From Planctomycetia bacterium (GTDB taxonomy: Bacteria > Planctomycetota > Planctomycetia > Gemmatales > Gemmataceae), in the NCBI GenBank assembly GCA_005772955.1, contig SXID01000256.1:1-33431 (forward strand): 33,431 bases of DNA, read 5' to 3'. How positions within the stretch are numbered: position 1 is the stretch's first letter; each line of letters opens with the position of its first letter. This document shows positions 7,352 to 16,085 of this stretch, piece by piece. The position numbers and the translations under genes are program-made. Below the pieces are notes generated by a model. It was not told the DNA's origin. It saw only the letters and a list, made by a program, of their open reading frames with translations, and ran no database searches.

Positions 7352-9646
7352 ATGATGCCATTCCGCACCAGTCGCGGTCGCCCCTTGCCGCTCGGCCCGT
7401 CGCTCACCCCCGACGGGGCGAACTTCGCGTTGCTATGTAGGCACGGGCAACGCGTCACGCTCGTCATTCTCTCGGCTGAAGGCGGAAGCACGCCGCTCGC
7501 GGAACTGCCACTCGACGCTCGCAAGAACCGCACAGGCGACCACTGGCACATTCGTGTTCACGATCTGCCGGAAGCGTTCTGCTACGGCTGGCGCGTGGAC
7601 GGCCCGCACGGCCCGCGCACGCGGTTCGACCCGTCGCGCCTTTTGCTCGACCCGTCCGCGGTGATGCTCTCCGCGGGTGCGGACTGGGCCGGCACGTGCG
7701 AAACCGACCCGGCCCGCACCAGCCGCCGGAGCCTGTACCGGCGCGGCACGCGCTACAACTGGGAAGAGGATGCGCCCCCACTCACCGAGTACGAAAACTC
7801 GGTCATCTACGAAGTTCATGTGCGAGGCTTCACGTGCGACGCCTCCAGCGGCGTCGCGGAGAAAGGCACTTTTCGCGGACTGGTCGAGAAGATCCCCTAC
7901 CTGAAATGGCTCGGCGTGACGGCGGTCGAACTCATGCCGGTGTTCGAGTGGGACGAGTGTGACTGCCCGTTCTTCCACCCGGAGACGGGCGAGAAGATGA
8001 CCAACTTCTGGGGCTACAACCCGGTCGCGTTCGCGTCGCCGAAAGCGGCGTTCGCGGCGAGCGCCAGGCAGCACGGCCAGACGCACGAGTTCCGCGACAT
8101 GGTGAAGGCGCTGCACGCGGAAGGTATCGAGGTGATTTTGGATGTTGTGTTCAACCACACTGGTGAGGGTAACGACGGCGGGCGTACGTTCAGCTTCCGC
8201 GGACTCGACAACGAGCTTTACTACCTGATGGACGACCAGGGCAAGTACCTGAACTACTCAGGGTGCGGCAACACGGTGAACTGCAACCACCCGATCGTTC
8301 GCGACCTCATCATGACGTGTCTGCGGTACTGGGTCGGCGACATGCACGTCGATGGTTTCCGCTTCGACCTTGCATCCATTCTTGGGCGCGACCGCAAGGG
8401 CAACGTGATGGTGGAACCGCCCGTGATCGAGAGCATCACCGAGGATGGCGTGCTCGCGGACACGAAGCTCATCGCTGAACCGTGGGACGCGGGCGGGTTG
8501 TATCAGGTGGGAAGGTTCCCGTTCGGCCGCCGGTGGAGCGAGTGGAATGGCAAGTACCGCGACGACGTGCGCAGGTTCTGGAAGGGCGACCACGGCATGA
8601 CGCCGGCGATCGCGGATCGCATCTGCGGCAGTTCGGACCTTTATCAGATGAGCGGCCGGTTACCGCGGCACTCGCTGAACTTCATCACCGCGCACGACGG
8701 GTTCACGCTGAATGATCTCGTGAGTTACAACGAAAAGCACAACGACGCGAACGGCGAACAGAGCCGCGACGGTGAGAACAACAATTACTCGTGGAACTGC
8801 GGCGTCGAAGGCGCAACCGACGACCCCGAGATTCTTGCACTTCGTCACCGGCAAGCGAAGAACATGATGGCGACCCTGATGTTAAGTCAGGGTGTGCCGA
8901 TGTTGCTCGCCGGCGACGAGTTTCTCCGCACGCAGCAAGGGAACAACAACGCGTGGTGCCAGGACAACGAAATCTCGTGGGTGGACTGGAAGCTCGCCGA
9001 GAAGAATAAGGACTTCCTGCGGTTCGTGCGGGAACTGATTCATCTCCGGAAGCGGCACCCGGCGCTGCGCCGTCGCCGGTTCTTCGTCGGCGAGTTCATG
9101 CGCGGAGACCCGGCTCACGAAATCCTCGCGTTCCCCGCGATCACGCCTGCACCGGTCGGGGGAGCGGAGTCGGCTGGAGTATTCCCGCCGGCCGGGCCGG
9201 TGCGCCCTGGTGACGCCGGTCTTCCGCCGGGAAGCGACACGTCGCACGTGCTCATCGACTTAGCCCGCACCGGGCGAGACACCGGATCGAGTACGCCGCC
9301 GCTGTTGGCAGACATTCACTGGCACGGCACCGAACCGTGTCAACCGGACTGGGGGTTCACGTCGCGCACGCTTGCATTCGCACTGGACGGCCGGTTTACC
9401 GGGCGTGAGCACGACGCGGATTACCACATCGACAACGACTTCTATGTCGCGCTAAACGCCTGGTGCGAACCAGTGAAGTTCCGCATTCCGCTTGCGCCGA
9501 CGCGGCGTCGCTGGCGGCGCCTCATCGACACGGGACTACCCAGTCCGGACGACATCGTTGAAACCGAGAACGGCCCCGCGATCGCGGATGGCAGTTTCTA
9601 CACAATCGCGCCGTTCGCGACGCTGGTGCTGATCTCTGAGATGTGA
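7352..9646 (+). CDS. glgX: Glycogen debranching enzyme GlgX (GH13 isoamylase type)
   Basis: The 764-residue protein removes alpha-1,6 branches during glycogen breakdown in the cytoplasm. An N-terminal CBM48-like region (LPLGPSLTPDGANFAL) is followed by the GH13 barrel: VYEVHVRGFT near 153, DVVFNHTGEG near 264, nucleophile Asp339 in DGFRFDLAS, acid/base Glu376 in LIAEPWD, and His448-Asp449 in FITAHDGF. Length is slightly above the usual 650-720 because a Pro/Gly-rich stretch at about residues 594-651 interrupts the normal path from the FFVGEFMRGDP region to DIHWHGTEPCQPDWGF. There are two adjacent ATGs at 7352 and 7355 and no strong ribosome-binding site. No other glycogen gene is next to it. 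It is convergent with the redoxin fusion gene; the 118 bp between them show no clear hairpin. Confidence 0.95.
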   Translation: MMPFRTSRGRPLPLGPSLTPDGANFALLCRHGQRVTLVILSAEGGSTPLAELPLDARKNRTGDHWHIRVHDLPEAFCYGWRVDGPHGPRTRFDPSRLLLDPSAVMLSAGADWAGTCETDPARTSRRSLYRRGTRYNWEEDAPPLTEYENSVIYEVHVRGFTCDASSGVAEKGTFRGLVEKIPYLKWLGVTAVELMPVFEWDECDCPFFHPETGEKMTNFWGYNPVAFASPKAAFAASARQHGQTHEFRDMVKALHAEGIEVILDVVFNHTGEGNDGGRTFSFRGLDNELYYLMDDQGKYLNYSGCGNTVNCNHPIVRDLIMTCLRYWVGDMHVDGFRFDLASILGRDRKGNVMVEPPVIESITEDGVLADTKLIAEPWDAGGLYQVGRFPFGRRWSEWNGKYRDDVRRFWKGDHGMTPAIADRICGSSDLYQMSGRLPRHSLNFITAHDGFTLNDLVSYNEKHNDANGEQSRDGENNNYSWNCGVEGATDDPEILALRHRQAKNMMATLMLSQGVPMLLAGDEFLRTQQGNNNAWCQDNEISWVDWKLAEKNKDFLRFVRELIHLRKRHPALRRRRFFVGEFMRGDPAHEILAFPAITPAPVGGAESAGVFPPAGPVRPGDAGLPPGSDTSHVLIDLARTGRDTGSSTPPLLADIHWHGTEPCQPDWGFTSRTLAFALDGRFTGREHDADYHIDNDFYVALNAWCEPVKFRIPLAPTRRRWRRLIDTGLPSPDDIVETENGPAIADGSFYTIAPFATLVLISEM

Positions 9647-9764
9647 TTGTCTTGGCAGAGCGCTGGCGTCCGACCCGCAGTAGCGACCGCGAGTGAAGTT
9701 CAGAGCGTACAACGATGCGAACCGGTGTGCGTGTCTTGCGGGCGGGATGTCCGCGCGGGGCGGA

Positions 9765-11531
9765 TTACCGTTTTTCGGCCTTTGCTTCCGTGCCGGTTTT
9801 TGGATCTATGCGCAGGTTCAGTTTCTCGTTCGCGTTCGTGTAGAAGAAGAACCCAAACATCATCTCGTTGTGCGTTTGCGGGCCGTTGCGCACGGTCGCG
9901 AGGGGATTCGGGTTGTACGGGTTGAACGCCGAGTTGTCGTACCGTGCCACACACTCCAACCGCGTCCCCTTCGGGAGCGTTTTCTGGCCAGGCTCCCACC
10001 GATATGGCACCTGCCATGCGAAGTTGTAGTTCGCGATCACGAGCAGCGTGTCACGCTTCCCGTCGGGCAGGTGCGCGGTAAATGTCATGTCTTTGCCGCG
10101 CAGGTGCATGTGCGAGAAAAGTCCGACCCCAATCACGTCCGTGTCGAGGACGCGGCTTGAGGTCACTTTGTGCGCCGGTGCGCCGGGTGTGATCGCGAAT
10201 TTACTATTGGTGAGCTGAATGTTGCGGAGTTGCTGTTGCACCGCGTCACGCGGATAGCGGAGACCGACCGACAGTTTGCATTTCTCTTCCTTGCCCGTGG
10301 AGACGAAGTGAATCTGCAGCGCGAGGAATGACCCCTTCGGGATGCGAAACGCGACGCCGCGTTCCAGGTTCACGACTTCGCCGCCGGGGACGTAACCGGT
10401 GATGAAGTTCTCCTCCTTGAATCCGTTAGCAATGCTGCCGAACGCGAGGTTGGCATGGTGCAGCACCTGCGGGTTGTCCGATGTGATCTGCACGCCCGAA
10501 ACCCATGTGTCTTCGGTGAAGTTGTGTAGCAGGATCGCGTACTTGTACGGGATGTCACCTTTCGCCGGTAACTCGAACGCCGACGATTCCAGCACAAGAT
10601 CGGGCTTCTCGATCAGCCATTTCTCTTTTACCGCTATGGGCATTGGGGGCGCCTTCGTGAGATCGCCCGACGCGGCGTCCGTTCGTGCCCAATCCGTTAC
10701 CGTGGTGCGTTCCTCGTCCGACAGTCCGCGACGGTTCACGAACGGGCCGTAATCGTGGGTCGCGAACCACGGCGGCATCCGCTGATCCTTGATGACCTCC
10801 GCAATCGCGGCCGCGCGTCCGGAGGCCTGCGTGTAGGTTGTGAGCGCGAACGGCGCCGACCCGCCGGCTCGGTGGCACTCCCAGCAGTGTTTCTTGAGGA
10901 TTGGTGCGACGTGCTCGGCGAAGTTCACTTCCTTCGCCTTCGTTGCCTTCGGGAACGTGATCGGGCAGCCGCTTACTTCGGTTTCAGCAGTCGCGACTTT
11001 CTTCCCCGCGAGGATCGCGTCTATTGCGTCTTTCAGTTCGTTCGTCGTGGGCTTCTCACGCTGTCCGCGAAGAAGGTACTGATCGTCAATGCGCCCGCGA
11101 TAACGGATCATCTTATCCGCGTCGAGAACGACAACTTCGGGCGTGCGCTTCGCGCCGAGCGCGCGCGCGACACTGCCGTCGAAGTCCTTCACAAAGGGGA
11201 ACTCGGTGTCGTACTTCACCGACTGCGTGGCCATCTCGATGAGCGTATCTTCCTCGGCCGCGTTGACCGCGACGAACTGCACGCCCTTATCGCGGTATTC
11301 CTTCTCAAGCGAGTTGAGCGTGGGCAGATACCGCTGCGAGACCGGGCAACTCGTGTTGGTGAACACGAACACGAAGGTTTTCTTCGCGCCAAAGTCGTCG
11401 GTGGTACGCGGCAACGAGCGGATATCGGTGAACTTGAGTTTGCCGACGCGGTCTCCGACCTGGACTTCGTCGGCCGCGCGCACGGCGCTGTGTGAGAGGA
11501 ACGCCAACACAAGAGCGAAAAGTGGGCGCAT
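9765..11531 (-). CDS. Redoxin - cytochrome c - copper type II monooxygenase-like fusion protein
   Basis: This 588-residue protein has a signal peptide (MRPLFALVLAFLSHSAVRA), so it acts outside the cytoplasm. Residues about 22-175 are a thioredoxin-fold redoxin/AhpC-TSA domain with TSCPVSQRY (Cys62; no second Cys in a CXXC). Residues about 203-295 carry a heme c site HCWECH (Cys216, Cys219, His220). Residues about 320-570 resemble the peptidylglycine alpha-hydroxylating monooxygenase fold: HHAN (His358, His359), IHF (His408), SHMHLRGKDM (His474, His476) and NEMMFG (Met557 or Met558). That matches the HH...H and HxH...M copper-ligand pattern of the eukaryotic enzymes. The three-domain architecture occurs in planctomycetes and related bacteria; its substrate is unknown. 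It lies downstream of rpoZ, separated by a hairpin, so it is probably transcribed on its own. Confidence 0.88.
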   Translation of the reverse strand: MRPLFALVLAFLSHSAVRAADEVQVGDRVGKLKFTDIRSLPRTTDDFGAKKTFVFVFTNTSCPVSQRYLPTLNSLEKEYRDKGVQFVAVNAAEEDTLIEMATQSVKYDTEFPFVKDFDGSVARALGAKRTPEVVVLDADKMIRYRGRIDDQYLLRGQREKPTTNELKDAIDAILAGKKVATAETEVSGCPITFPKATKAKEVNFAEHVAPILKKHCWECHRAGGSAPFALTTYTQASGRAAAIAEVIKDQRMPPWFATHDYGPFVNRRGLSDEERTTVTDWARTDAASGDLTKAPPMPIAVKEKWLIEKPDLVLESSAFELPAKGDIPYKYAILLHNFTEDTWVSGVQITSDNPQVLHHANLAFGSIANGFKEENFITGYVPGGEVVNLERGVAFRIPKGSFLALQIHFVSTGKEEKCKLSVGLRYPRDAVQQQLRNIQLTNSKFAITPGAPAHKVTSSRVLDTDVIGVGLFSHMHLRGKDMTFTAHLPDGKRDTLLVIANYNFAWQVPYRWEPGQKTLPKGTRLECVARYDNSAFNPYNPNPLATVRNGPQTHNEMMFGFFFYTNANEKLNLRIDPKTGTEAKAEKR

Positions 11532-11552
11532 GGCAGAACTCGCGAAGAGAAG

Positions 11553-11602
11553 AACCTACCCCCGGCCCTCTCCCCTTTAAGGGAGGGGACCGAGGGTAGG
11601 TT
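11553..11602. repeat. Imperfect palindrome behind rpoZ
   Basis: Left half 11553-11577 and right half 11579-11602 are complementary with a few mismatches; the outer 9 bp (AACCTACCC / GGGTAGGTT) are perfect and the centre is CTTTAAGG. It begins 7 nt behind the rpoZ stop (minus strand) and ends before the redoxin gene. It is placed like a terminator, but no T-run follows. Its C/G-rich, purine/pyrimidine-biased composition resembles the elements at 14727-14833 and 28687-28772. Confidence 0.7.
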
Positions 11603-11609
11603 GCCTTTC

Positions 11610-11921
11610 TTACTCGTCGGAAGGCTTCGCCGTAGAGCCTGGCGCGGGTGGGGTGGCACCGGGCATTCCGGGGTACGCGCCGGGCAGGTTCGCCATCACC
11701 GTTTGGTTCTTCGATTGCACCTCGCCCGACGCGTCGAGGTGGATCTTATCCTGCAGGATCTCCTGAATTACGATCGCCATGCGGTCCGGCAATCCGCGTG
11801 TGTCCACCTGTGGCTTCGCGCCCGTGTTCAGCGCGACCATACGCTTTTGAATGAGCGTGGACAGCTTGAATCGCCCGCCCACCTTGTTCACGATGCCTTC
11901 TTCTTTCAATTCGTCGAGCAT
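11610..11921 (-). CDS. rpoZ: DNA-directed RNA polymerase omega subunit
   Basis: A 103-residue protein with [30 protein letters not shown], which lines up with the conserved K-[IV]-G-x-R-F-x-L core of the omega subunit, followed by a helix ending [12 protein letters not shown]. Omega helps assemble and stabilise RNA polymerase. The last 30 residues are a Pro/Gly-rich tail ([17 protein letters not shown]), not typical of proteobacterial omega. The identification is helped by position: it starts 13 nt behind gmk, the same order as gmk-rpoZ in many bacteria. AAAGGA lies 9 nt before the ATG, overlapping the end of gmk, which suggests translational coupling. Confidence 0.82.
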   Translation of the reverse strand: MLDELKEEGIVNKVGGRFKLSTLIQKRMVALNTGAKPQVDTRGLPDRMAIVIQEILQDKIHLDASGEVQSKNQTVMANLPGAYPGMPGATPPAPGSTAKPSDE

Positions 11922-11934
11922 GGGTTGCGTTCCT

Positions 11935-12513
11935 TTAGTTGTTGAAGCGTTCGCGAATGACCCGTTCGAGTTCGCGGACGGCTTCGGAAAGATCGTGATT
12001 CACGATCCGGTGATGAAACGTGTCAGCCTGAGCCAGTTCGTCGCGGGCCGTCGCGAGCCGTCGGAGGACACGCTCCTCCGACATATCCTGTCGGCCGCGG
12101 AGCCGGGCTTCCAACTCGTCGAAACTCGGCGGTTCGATGAACACCGATAGGTGATCGTTGGGGAGTAACTCGCGGATGCGGACAGCGCCCTGTACGTCGA
12201 TCACCAGAATCACGCCCACGCCACGTGCGTGGAACTCGTCCACCTCAGCCCGCGGAGTGCCGTAGAAGTCGCGGCCGAACACCACGGCCCATTCTAACAT
12301 TCGCCCGTCGTCAATCGCCTTGCGGAACTCGCCCTCGTCCCAGAAGTGGTAGTCGGTTCCGTCCACTTCGCCGGGTCTCGCGTCGCGGGTCGTCGCGGTG
12401 ACCGCGCGTCGCAGACTCAAGTCCGTCGCTTCTAGCAATCGAGTCACGACGGTCGTTTTCCCGACGCCGGCAGGCCCGGATACGACAATTAGCGGCGCGT
12501 GATCGTGTGTCAT
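11935..12513 (-). CDS. gmk: Guanylate kinase
   Basis: The 192-residue enzyme phosphorylates GMP (or dGMP) with ATP to give GDP in purine nucleotide metabolism. The P-loop GPAGVGKTT is at residues 13-21. The GMP-binding segment [18 protein letters not shown] follows near residues 41-58, and [14 protein letters not shown] and [15 protein letters not shown] are the usual downstream motifs. Length is normal for the family. It sits between yicC and rpoZ on the same strand with short gaps, consistent with a yicC-gmk-rpoZ transcription unit, though a palindromic element occupies the yicC-gmk gap. Confidence 0.96.
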   Translation of the reverse strand: MTHDHAPLIVVSGPAGVGKTTVVTRLLEATDLSLRRAVTATTRDARPGEVDGTDYHFWDEGEFRKAIDDGRMLEWAVVFGRDFYGTPRAEVDEFHARGVGVILVIDVQGAVRIRELLPNDHLSVFIEPPSFDELEARLRGRQDMSEERVLRRLATARDELAQADTFHHRIVNHDLSEAVRELERVIRERFNN

Positions 12514-12515
12514 TT

Positions 12516-12547
12516 GGGGTCACGCTCCCCTTCGGGTCGCGGCTAAA
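12516..12547. repeat. TTTAGCCGCGAC-type element between yicC and gmk
   Basis: Reading the minus strand from 12547, only 4 nt behind the yicC stop, the sequence is TTTAGCCGCGACCCGAAGGG followed by a GGGG / CCCC hairpin (12527-12530 with 12516-12519). The same TTTAGCCGCGAC terminus opens the large palindrome at 27280-27363, and the segment up to GGGGA matches the element at 890-930. The distal arm of the palindrome is missing. The gmk start codon follows directly (12513), so the element overlaps the region where the gmk ribosome-binding site should be. Confidence 0.6.
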
Positions 12548-12551
12548 CGGA

Positions 12552-13442
12552 CTACTCGACGTTCTGCACCTGCTCTCGCAGTTTCTCCAAGGTCGATTTC
12601 ATCTCGAAAACGTGTCGGTTGATGGCCACGTCACCGGCCTTCGATCCTATGGTGTTCGTCTCGCGGCCCATCTCCTGAATGACGAATTCGAGCTTACGGC
12701 CTGCTTCGTCTCCTTTGCGGATCAGTTCCGCGAACTGTTCTAGATGGCTCGTGAGTCGCATAACTTCTTCGGACACGTCGGAGCGGTCCGCATAGAGCGC
12801 GACTTCGCGAACGACGGTCTCCGCATTCATCACGACCCCAGCGTCCGCGATAGCCGTTCGCACGCGATCGAGGATGCGCTGCCGGTAGTCGGTGACGACA
12901 CACGGAAGCAGCGTACGAATCCCTGCTAGTTGCTCCGCGATGCTCCCGTGGTGAGCGAGCAGTTCGTTCGCGACCGCTTTCCCTTCATCGCGGCGCATCT
13001 GGTTGAGCTTCACAAGCGCCACGTCGAGCGTCTTCTCGACCACCGGCCATTCGTCGTCGGGCGGGGTGCCCCCGTTGCGGGTTTCAGGTGCCACGCCCGG
13101 CAGGTTCAGCGCGCTGGCCGCGAGTGGAGCGACCAGTTCCGGCGTCCCGGCTTCGTGGCACGCGGCGCGAATCTGTCGGAGGTAGTCGGCGAGAATCGTG
13201 GTGTTGAGCGCGGGCGCCGCAGTCTGGCCCTGCCGTTCGACGCGGACATGCACGTGGAGTGTGCCACGCTTCACGTGCCGGCGGACGACTTTCTCCAGTT
13301 CGCTCTCGTACAGCGGGTACGGGTCGGAGCCGCGCACTGTCAGTTTGAGGTGGCGGTTGTTGACCGCCCGCACTTCGACGGAGACGCCGACCGCGTTGGT
13401 CTGGCTGCGGGACTCGCCGAACCCGGTCATGCTAAGCAACAC
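12552..13442 (-). CDS. yicC: YicC/YloC family endoribonuclease
   Basis: A 296-residue protein starting MLLSMTGFGES, the hallmark N-terminus of the YicC family, continuing VEVRAVNNRHLKLTVRG and ending with the conserved RKLEFVIQEMGRETNTIGSKAGDVAINRHVFEMKSTLEKLREQVQN. Members of this family are RNA endonucleases linked to small-RNA turnover in Escherichia coli and Bacillus. I chose the GTG at 13442 because family proteins begin a few residues before SMTGFG and GAGG lies upstream; the ATG at 13430 is the alternative. It precedes gmk on the same strand, a widespread arrangement. Confidence 0.93.
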   Translation of the reverse strand: MLLSMTGFGESRSQTNAVGVSVEVRAVNNRHLKLTVRGSDPYPLYESELEKVVRRHVKRGTLHVHVRVERQGQTAAPALNTTILADYLRQIRAACHEAGTPELVAPLAASALNLPGVAPETRNGGTPPDDEWPVVEKTLDVALVKLNQMRRDEGKAVANELLAHHGSIAEQLAGIRTLLPCVVTDYRQRILDRVRTAIADAGVVMNAETVVREVALYADRSDVSEEVMRLTSHLEQFAELIRKGDEAGRKLEFVIQEMGRETNTIGSKAGDVAINRHVFEMKSTLEKLREQVQNVE

Positions 13443-13524
13443 GCCGGTTAGCCTCGTTTGCGGTAGAGGGAATGGTCGGAAAAAGACCCTACGGTTGGCG
13501 GGCGGGCTCGCGGGCGCCTGCGGG

Positions 13525-13821
13525 TCAGTTCGTACTCGTCAGCACGGACTTGGTCTTTTCTGTCTCGGTGTCGTATTTGACCACCTTCACGTGGATCATA
13601 ATTACGAGCACCCAGACGCCCGCAAGCCAGAGCGTGATCTTCACGAACTGGTCCGCAGCGCGTGATCCGAACGGGCTGGACCCGCCCGCGCCACCGAACG
13701 CGCCGGCCAATCCGCCGCCCTTACCCCGCTGGATCAACACCAGCAGCATGAGTAGGAACCCGAGCGCGAGAACGACGGCATTCAGGGCGTGCGACGGCCA
13801 CCACGCGGCGAAAAGCTCCAC
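13525..13821 (-). CDS. secG: Preprotein translocase subunit SecG
   Basis: A 98-residue membrane protein with two hydrophobic segments (about residues 12-31 and 62-78) separated by the SecG signature LIQRGKGGGLAGAFGGAGGSSPFGSRAADQFVKIT. SecG is the auxiliary subunit of the SecYEG protein-export channel in the inner membrane. Translation starts at a GTG at 13821 with GGAGG 6 nt upstream. It follows tpiA on the same strand, the frequent tpiA-secG order. The last 20 residues are polar and probably a cytoplasmic or periplasmic tail. Confidence 0.93.
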   Translation of the reverse strand: MELFAAWWPSHALNAVVLALGFLLMLLVLIQRGKGGGLAGAFGGAGGSSPFGSRAADQFVKITLWLAGVWVLVIMIHVKVVKYDTETEKTKSVLTSTN

Positions 13822-13950
13822 GGCCGACCTCCACTATCGACAAATTCCGATTACTCTGAACTGACAGTGTAGGAACCGAGCGTGCGAGGGAAAAGGGCCA
13901 GTCGCCGTCTGCGGCTTCGCGAGCGGCTACTACCCCTTCTCAAGGAGACC

Positions 13951-14718
13951 TCACACCGCGCCCGCAGCCTTCACGATCTCGAGGAACGAGGTGGCCTTGA
14001 GGCTCGCGACGCCGACGAGGGCGCCGTCCACGTCCGACTGGCTCATCAACCCGGCAGTGTTCTCGGGCGTGACGGAACCGCCGTAGATGATTGGAGTCGC
14101 ATCAGCGATGTTATCGCCGTAAAGTTGGCGAAGTTTCAAGCGGACGAACTTGTGCGCCTCTTGCGCCTGCTCCGGTGTCGCGACCTTGCCCGTGCCGATT
14201 GCCCACACCGGCTCGTAGGCGATCACGATGCGGTGGAACTGCTCGTCTGTCAGCCCGGCGCACGCGGCGAACACCTGGCGTTGGAACACGCGTTCTTGCA
14301 GGTTGCGCTCGCGTTCCGCGAGCGTTTCGCCCATGCACAGGATGACGTGCAGCCCTTCCTCGAGTGCAGTGTGAACCTTGTGGTTGATGACCGATTCGCG
14401 CTCGCCAAGGATGTGCCGCCGCTCGCTGTGACCGATGATCGCGTAAGTGCAACCACTCTCGATGAGCATCGCAGGGCTGACTTCGCCAGTAAACGCGCCC
14501 TTCTTCTCGAAGTGGACGTTCTGCGCGCCGATCGCAACGGACGAACCCTTGAGCACCTCGGCCACGGCGGTCAGCCACGGGAACGGCGGGCACACCACAG
14601 TCGTTACGCGCTCGTCGGTGCCGACGCCCTTCGCCACCGCCGCGCCGAGCGTCTTCGCTTCGGTGAGCGTGGTGTTCATCTTCCAGTTACCGGCAACGAA
14701 CTTCTTGCGAGTCGGCAT
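13951..14718 (-). CDS. tpiA: Triosephosphate isomerase
   Basis: The 255-residue glycolytic enzyme interconverts dihydroxyacetone phosphate and glyceraldehyde 3-phosphate. The substrate lysine is Lys13 in GNWKMN, the electrophilic histidine His97 in IIGHSERR, and the catalytic base Glu169 in AYEPVWAIGTGK; the phosphate-binding YGGSVTPEN and GALVGVASLK segments are near the C-terminus. Everything needed for activity is there. CMGET replaces the more common C[IV]GE. AGGAG lies about 6 nt before the ATG. It is followed by secG and preceded by aroF with a hairpin-rich 121-bp gap. Confidence 0.97.
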   Translation of the reverse strand: MPTRKKFVAGNWKMNTTLTEAKTLGAAVAKGVGTDERVTTVVCPPFPWLTAVAEVLKGSSVAIGAQNVHFEKKGAFTGEVSPAMLIESGCTYAIIGHSERRHILGERESVINHKVHTALEEGLHVILCMGETLAERERNLQERVFQRQVFAACAGLTDEQFHRIVIAYEPVWAIGTGKVATPEQAQEAHKFVRLKLRQLYGDNIADATPIIYGGSVTPENTAGLMSQSDVDGALVGVASLKATSFLEIVKAAGAV

Positions 14719-14726
14719 TTGAACTC

Positions 14727-14833
14727 CTGAAGAACCCCTCCCCCACCCCCCCTAGAAGGGAGGGGAGTAAGAGAAGAAGGCGCGAACGCGAGGCGTTCTG
14801 TTCTTAGCCCCTTCTTTAGGTGAGGGGTTTCAG
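14727..14833. repeat. Long imperfect inverted repeat between aroF and tpiA
   Basis: The outer arms CTGAAGAACCCCTC (14727-14740) and GAGGGGTTTCAG (14822-14833) pair except for a two-base bulge. Inside, a CCTAGAAGGGAGGGG stretch on the left faces CCCCTTCTTTAGG on the right, and a GC-rich core around 14780-14795 can fold further. It begins 6 nt behind the aroF stop on the minus strand and ends just before the tpiA ribosome-binding site. The CTAAGAAGGG-like motif relates it to the element at 28687-28772. Confidence 0.65.
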
Positions 14834-14839
14834 TTCCGC

Positions 14840-15871
14840 TTACTTCTGCGGCGGCGCCCAGAACTCGCGATCCAGCGCAGACGCGAGCCTGCGGAGTTCG
14901 CCCATCAGGTCGAGGAACTGGTGCGGCAACAGCGCCTGCGGGCCGTCGGACATCGCCTTTTCCGGGCAGTTGTGAACTTCGACGTGGACACCGTCCGCAC
15001 CTGCCGCGACGCTCGCGCGACACATGCTCGGAATCAGATCAGGCCGCCCAGTTGCGTGCGACGGATCGACGATGATAGGCAGGTGACTTTGGCCCTTCAC
15101 GTTTGGCACGGCGCTCATGTCGAGCATGTTCCGTGTGCTGTCCTCGAAACTTCTAACGCCGCGCTCGCACAGCACCACGTCCTTGTTCCCCTCGGACAGC
15201 ACATACTCCGCCGACATCAACAAGTCTTTGACGGTGGCGCTCATGCCGCGTTTCAGGAGGACCGGCTTCATCGTCTTGCCGCACTCTTTAAGCAGGTCAA
15301 AGTTTTGCATGTTGCGGGCACCGATCTGGAGCATGTCGGTGTACCGGCACACGAGTTCGACCTGCCGCGGGTCCATCACCTCCGTGACAACCGGCATTTC
15401 GTATTTCTGGCCCACATCCTTGAGAATCTTCAGCCCGTCTTCGCCCATGCCCTGGAAGGCGTAGGGGCTGGTGCGAGGCTTGAACGCGCCACCGCGGAGG
15501 ATGTTAGCGCCGCCCGCCTTCACGTACTTGGCTATGGCGTCGAGAACCTCGTACCCCTCGACCGCGCACGGGCCTGCGATCATGGCGAGGCTGCCGCCAC
15601 CGATCTTCACCTTGCCGACGTAGACCGCACTGTCGGCCTTGTGGAACTCGCGGCTCGCGAGTTTGAATGGCTTCATGATGCGGAGCACTTGCTCGACACC
15701 CGCGATGGCGGAGAAATTGTCCGCGCCGGGCTTCGTTTCGTCGCCGATCACGCCGACGATGGTGCGGCTCTCGCCCCGACTCACGTGCGGGGTAAAGCCC
15801 ATCTCGCGGACCCGCTCGATCACGTGGTCGATCTGTTCCAAGGTCGCGTCGGGCCGGATAACAAGAATCAT
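14840..15871 (-). CDS. aroF: 3-deoxy-7-phosphoheptulonate synthase (DAHP synthase, type I-beta)
   Basis: The 343-residue enzyme condenses phosphoenolpyruvate and erythrose 4-phosphate, the first step of the shikimate pathway. It has an N-terminal ferredoxin-like regulatory domain ([26 protein letters not shown], residues 1-70) and a catalytic barrel with [74 protein letters not shown] and [21 protein letters not shown]. This domain layout is that of the Thermotoga-type enzyme in which the N-terminal domain mediates feedback inhibition by aromatic amino acids. It follows pheA on the same strand, 214 bp away, which suggests co-regulated aromatic amino acid synthesis. Confidence 0.95.
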   Translation of the reverse strand: MILVIRPDATLEQIDHVIERVREMGFTPHVSRGESRTIVGVIGDETKPGADNFSAIAGVEQVLRIMKPFKLASREFHKADSAVYVGKVKIGGGSLAMIAGPCAVEGYEVLDAIAKYVKAGGANILRGGAFKPRTSPYAFQGMGEDGLKILKDVGQKYEMPVVTEVMDPRQVELVCRYTDMLQIGARNMQNFDLLKECGKTMKPVLLKRGMSATVKDLLMSAEYVLSEGNKDVVLCERGVRSFEDSTRNMLDMSAVPNVKGQSHLPIIVDPSHATGRPDLIPSMCRASVAAGADGVHVEVHNCPEKAMSDGPQALLPHQFLDLMGELRRLASALDREFWAPPQK

Positions 15872-15952
15872 GGGAATGGTTGGGAGTCAGGTGTTGGCGG
15901 GCGGTACAGTCATGTTACGGGGAGAAGTGGGTGCTGACAGCGCCATTGGAAT

Positions 15953-16076
15953 CCGGGGGTTGAAACCCCTGGCGATTTTCCCGTGACCCAGGCGGCGTCC
16001 GAGAGGAAGACGCCGCGTGGAAGTGTCTTTGCGACCTTGAAGGGATCACAGGGAGTAGGCAGGGGTGCCAACCCCC
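15953..16076. repeat. Three hairpins behind pheA
   Basis: In the gap behind the pheA stop (minus strand) three hairpins follow one another: GGGGT / ACCCC around 16062-16076 (9 nt behind the stop), GCGGCGTC / GACGCCGC at 15992-15999 and 16009-16016 (8 bp, 9-nt loop), and GGGGTT / AACCCC at 15956-15961 and 15964-15969, extended by outer CC/GG pairs to 15953-15972. None is followed by a clear T-run. They could end the pheA transcript or separate it from aroF. Confidence 0.55.
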
Positions 16077-16085
16077 AAAACGCAG

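Noticed and set aside
9647-9925. Plus-strand frame following glgX
   Set aside because: It overlaps the C-terminal coding region of the redoxin fusion on the opposite strand and has no protein-like pattern.
13843-13950. tRNA-like stem-loops around the secG-tpiA gap
   Set aside because: GC-rich complementary stretches exist but there is no T-loop, anticodon arm or acceptor pairing.
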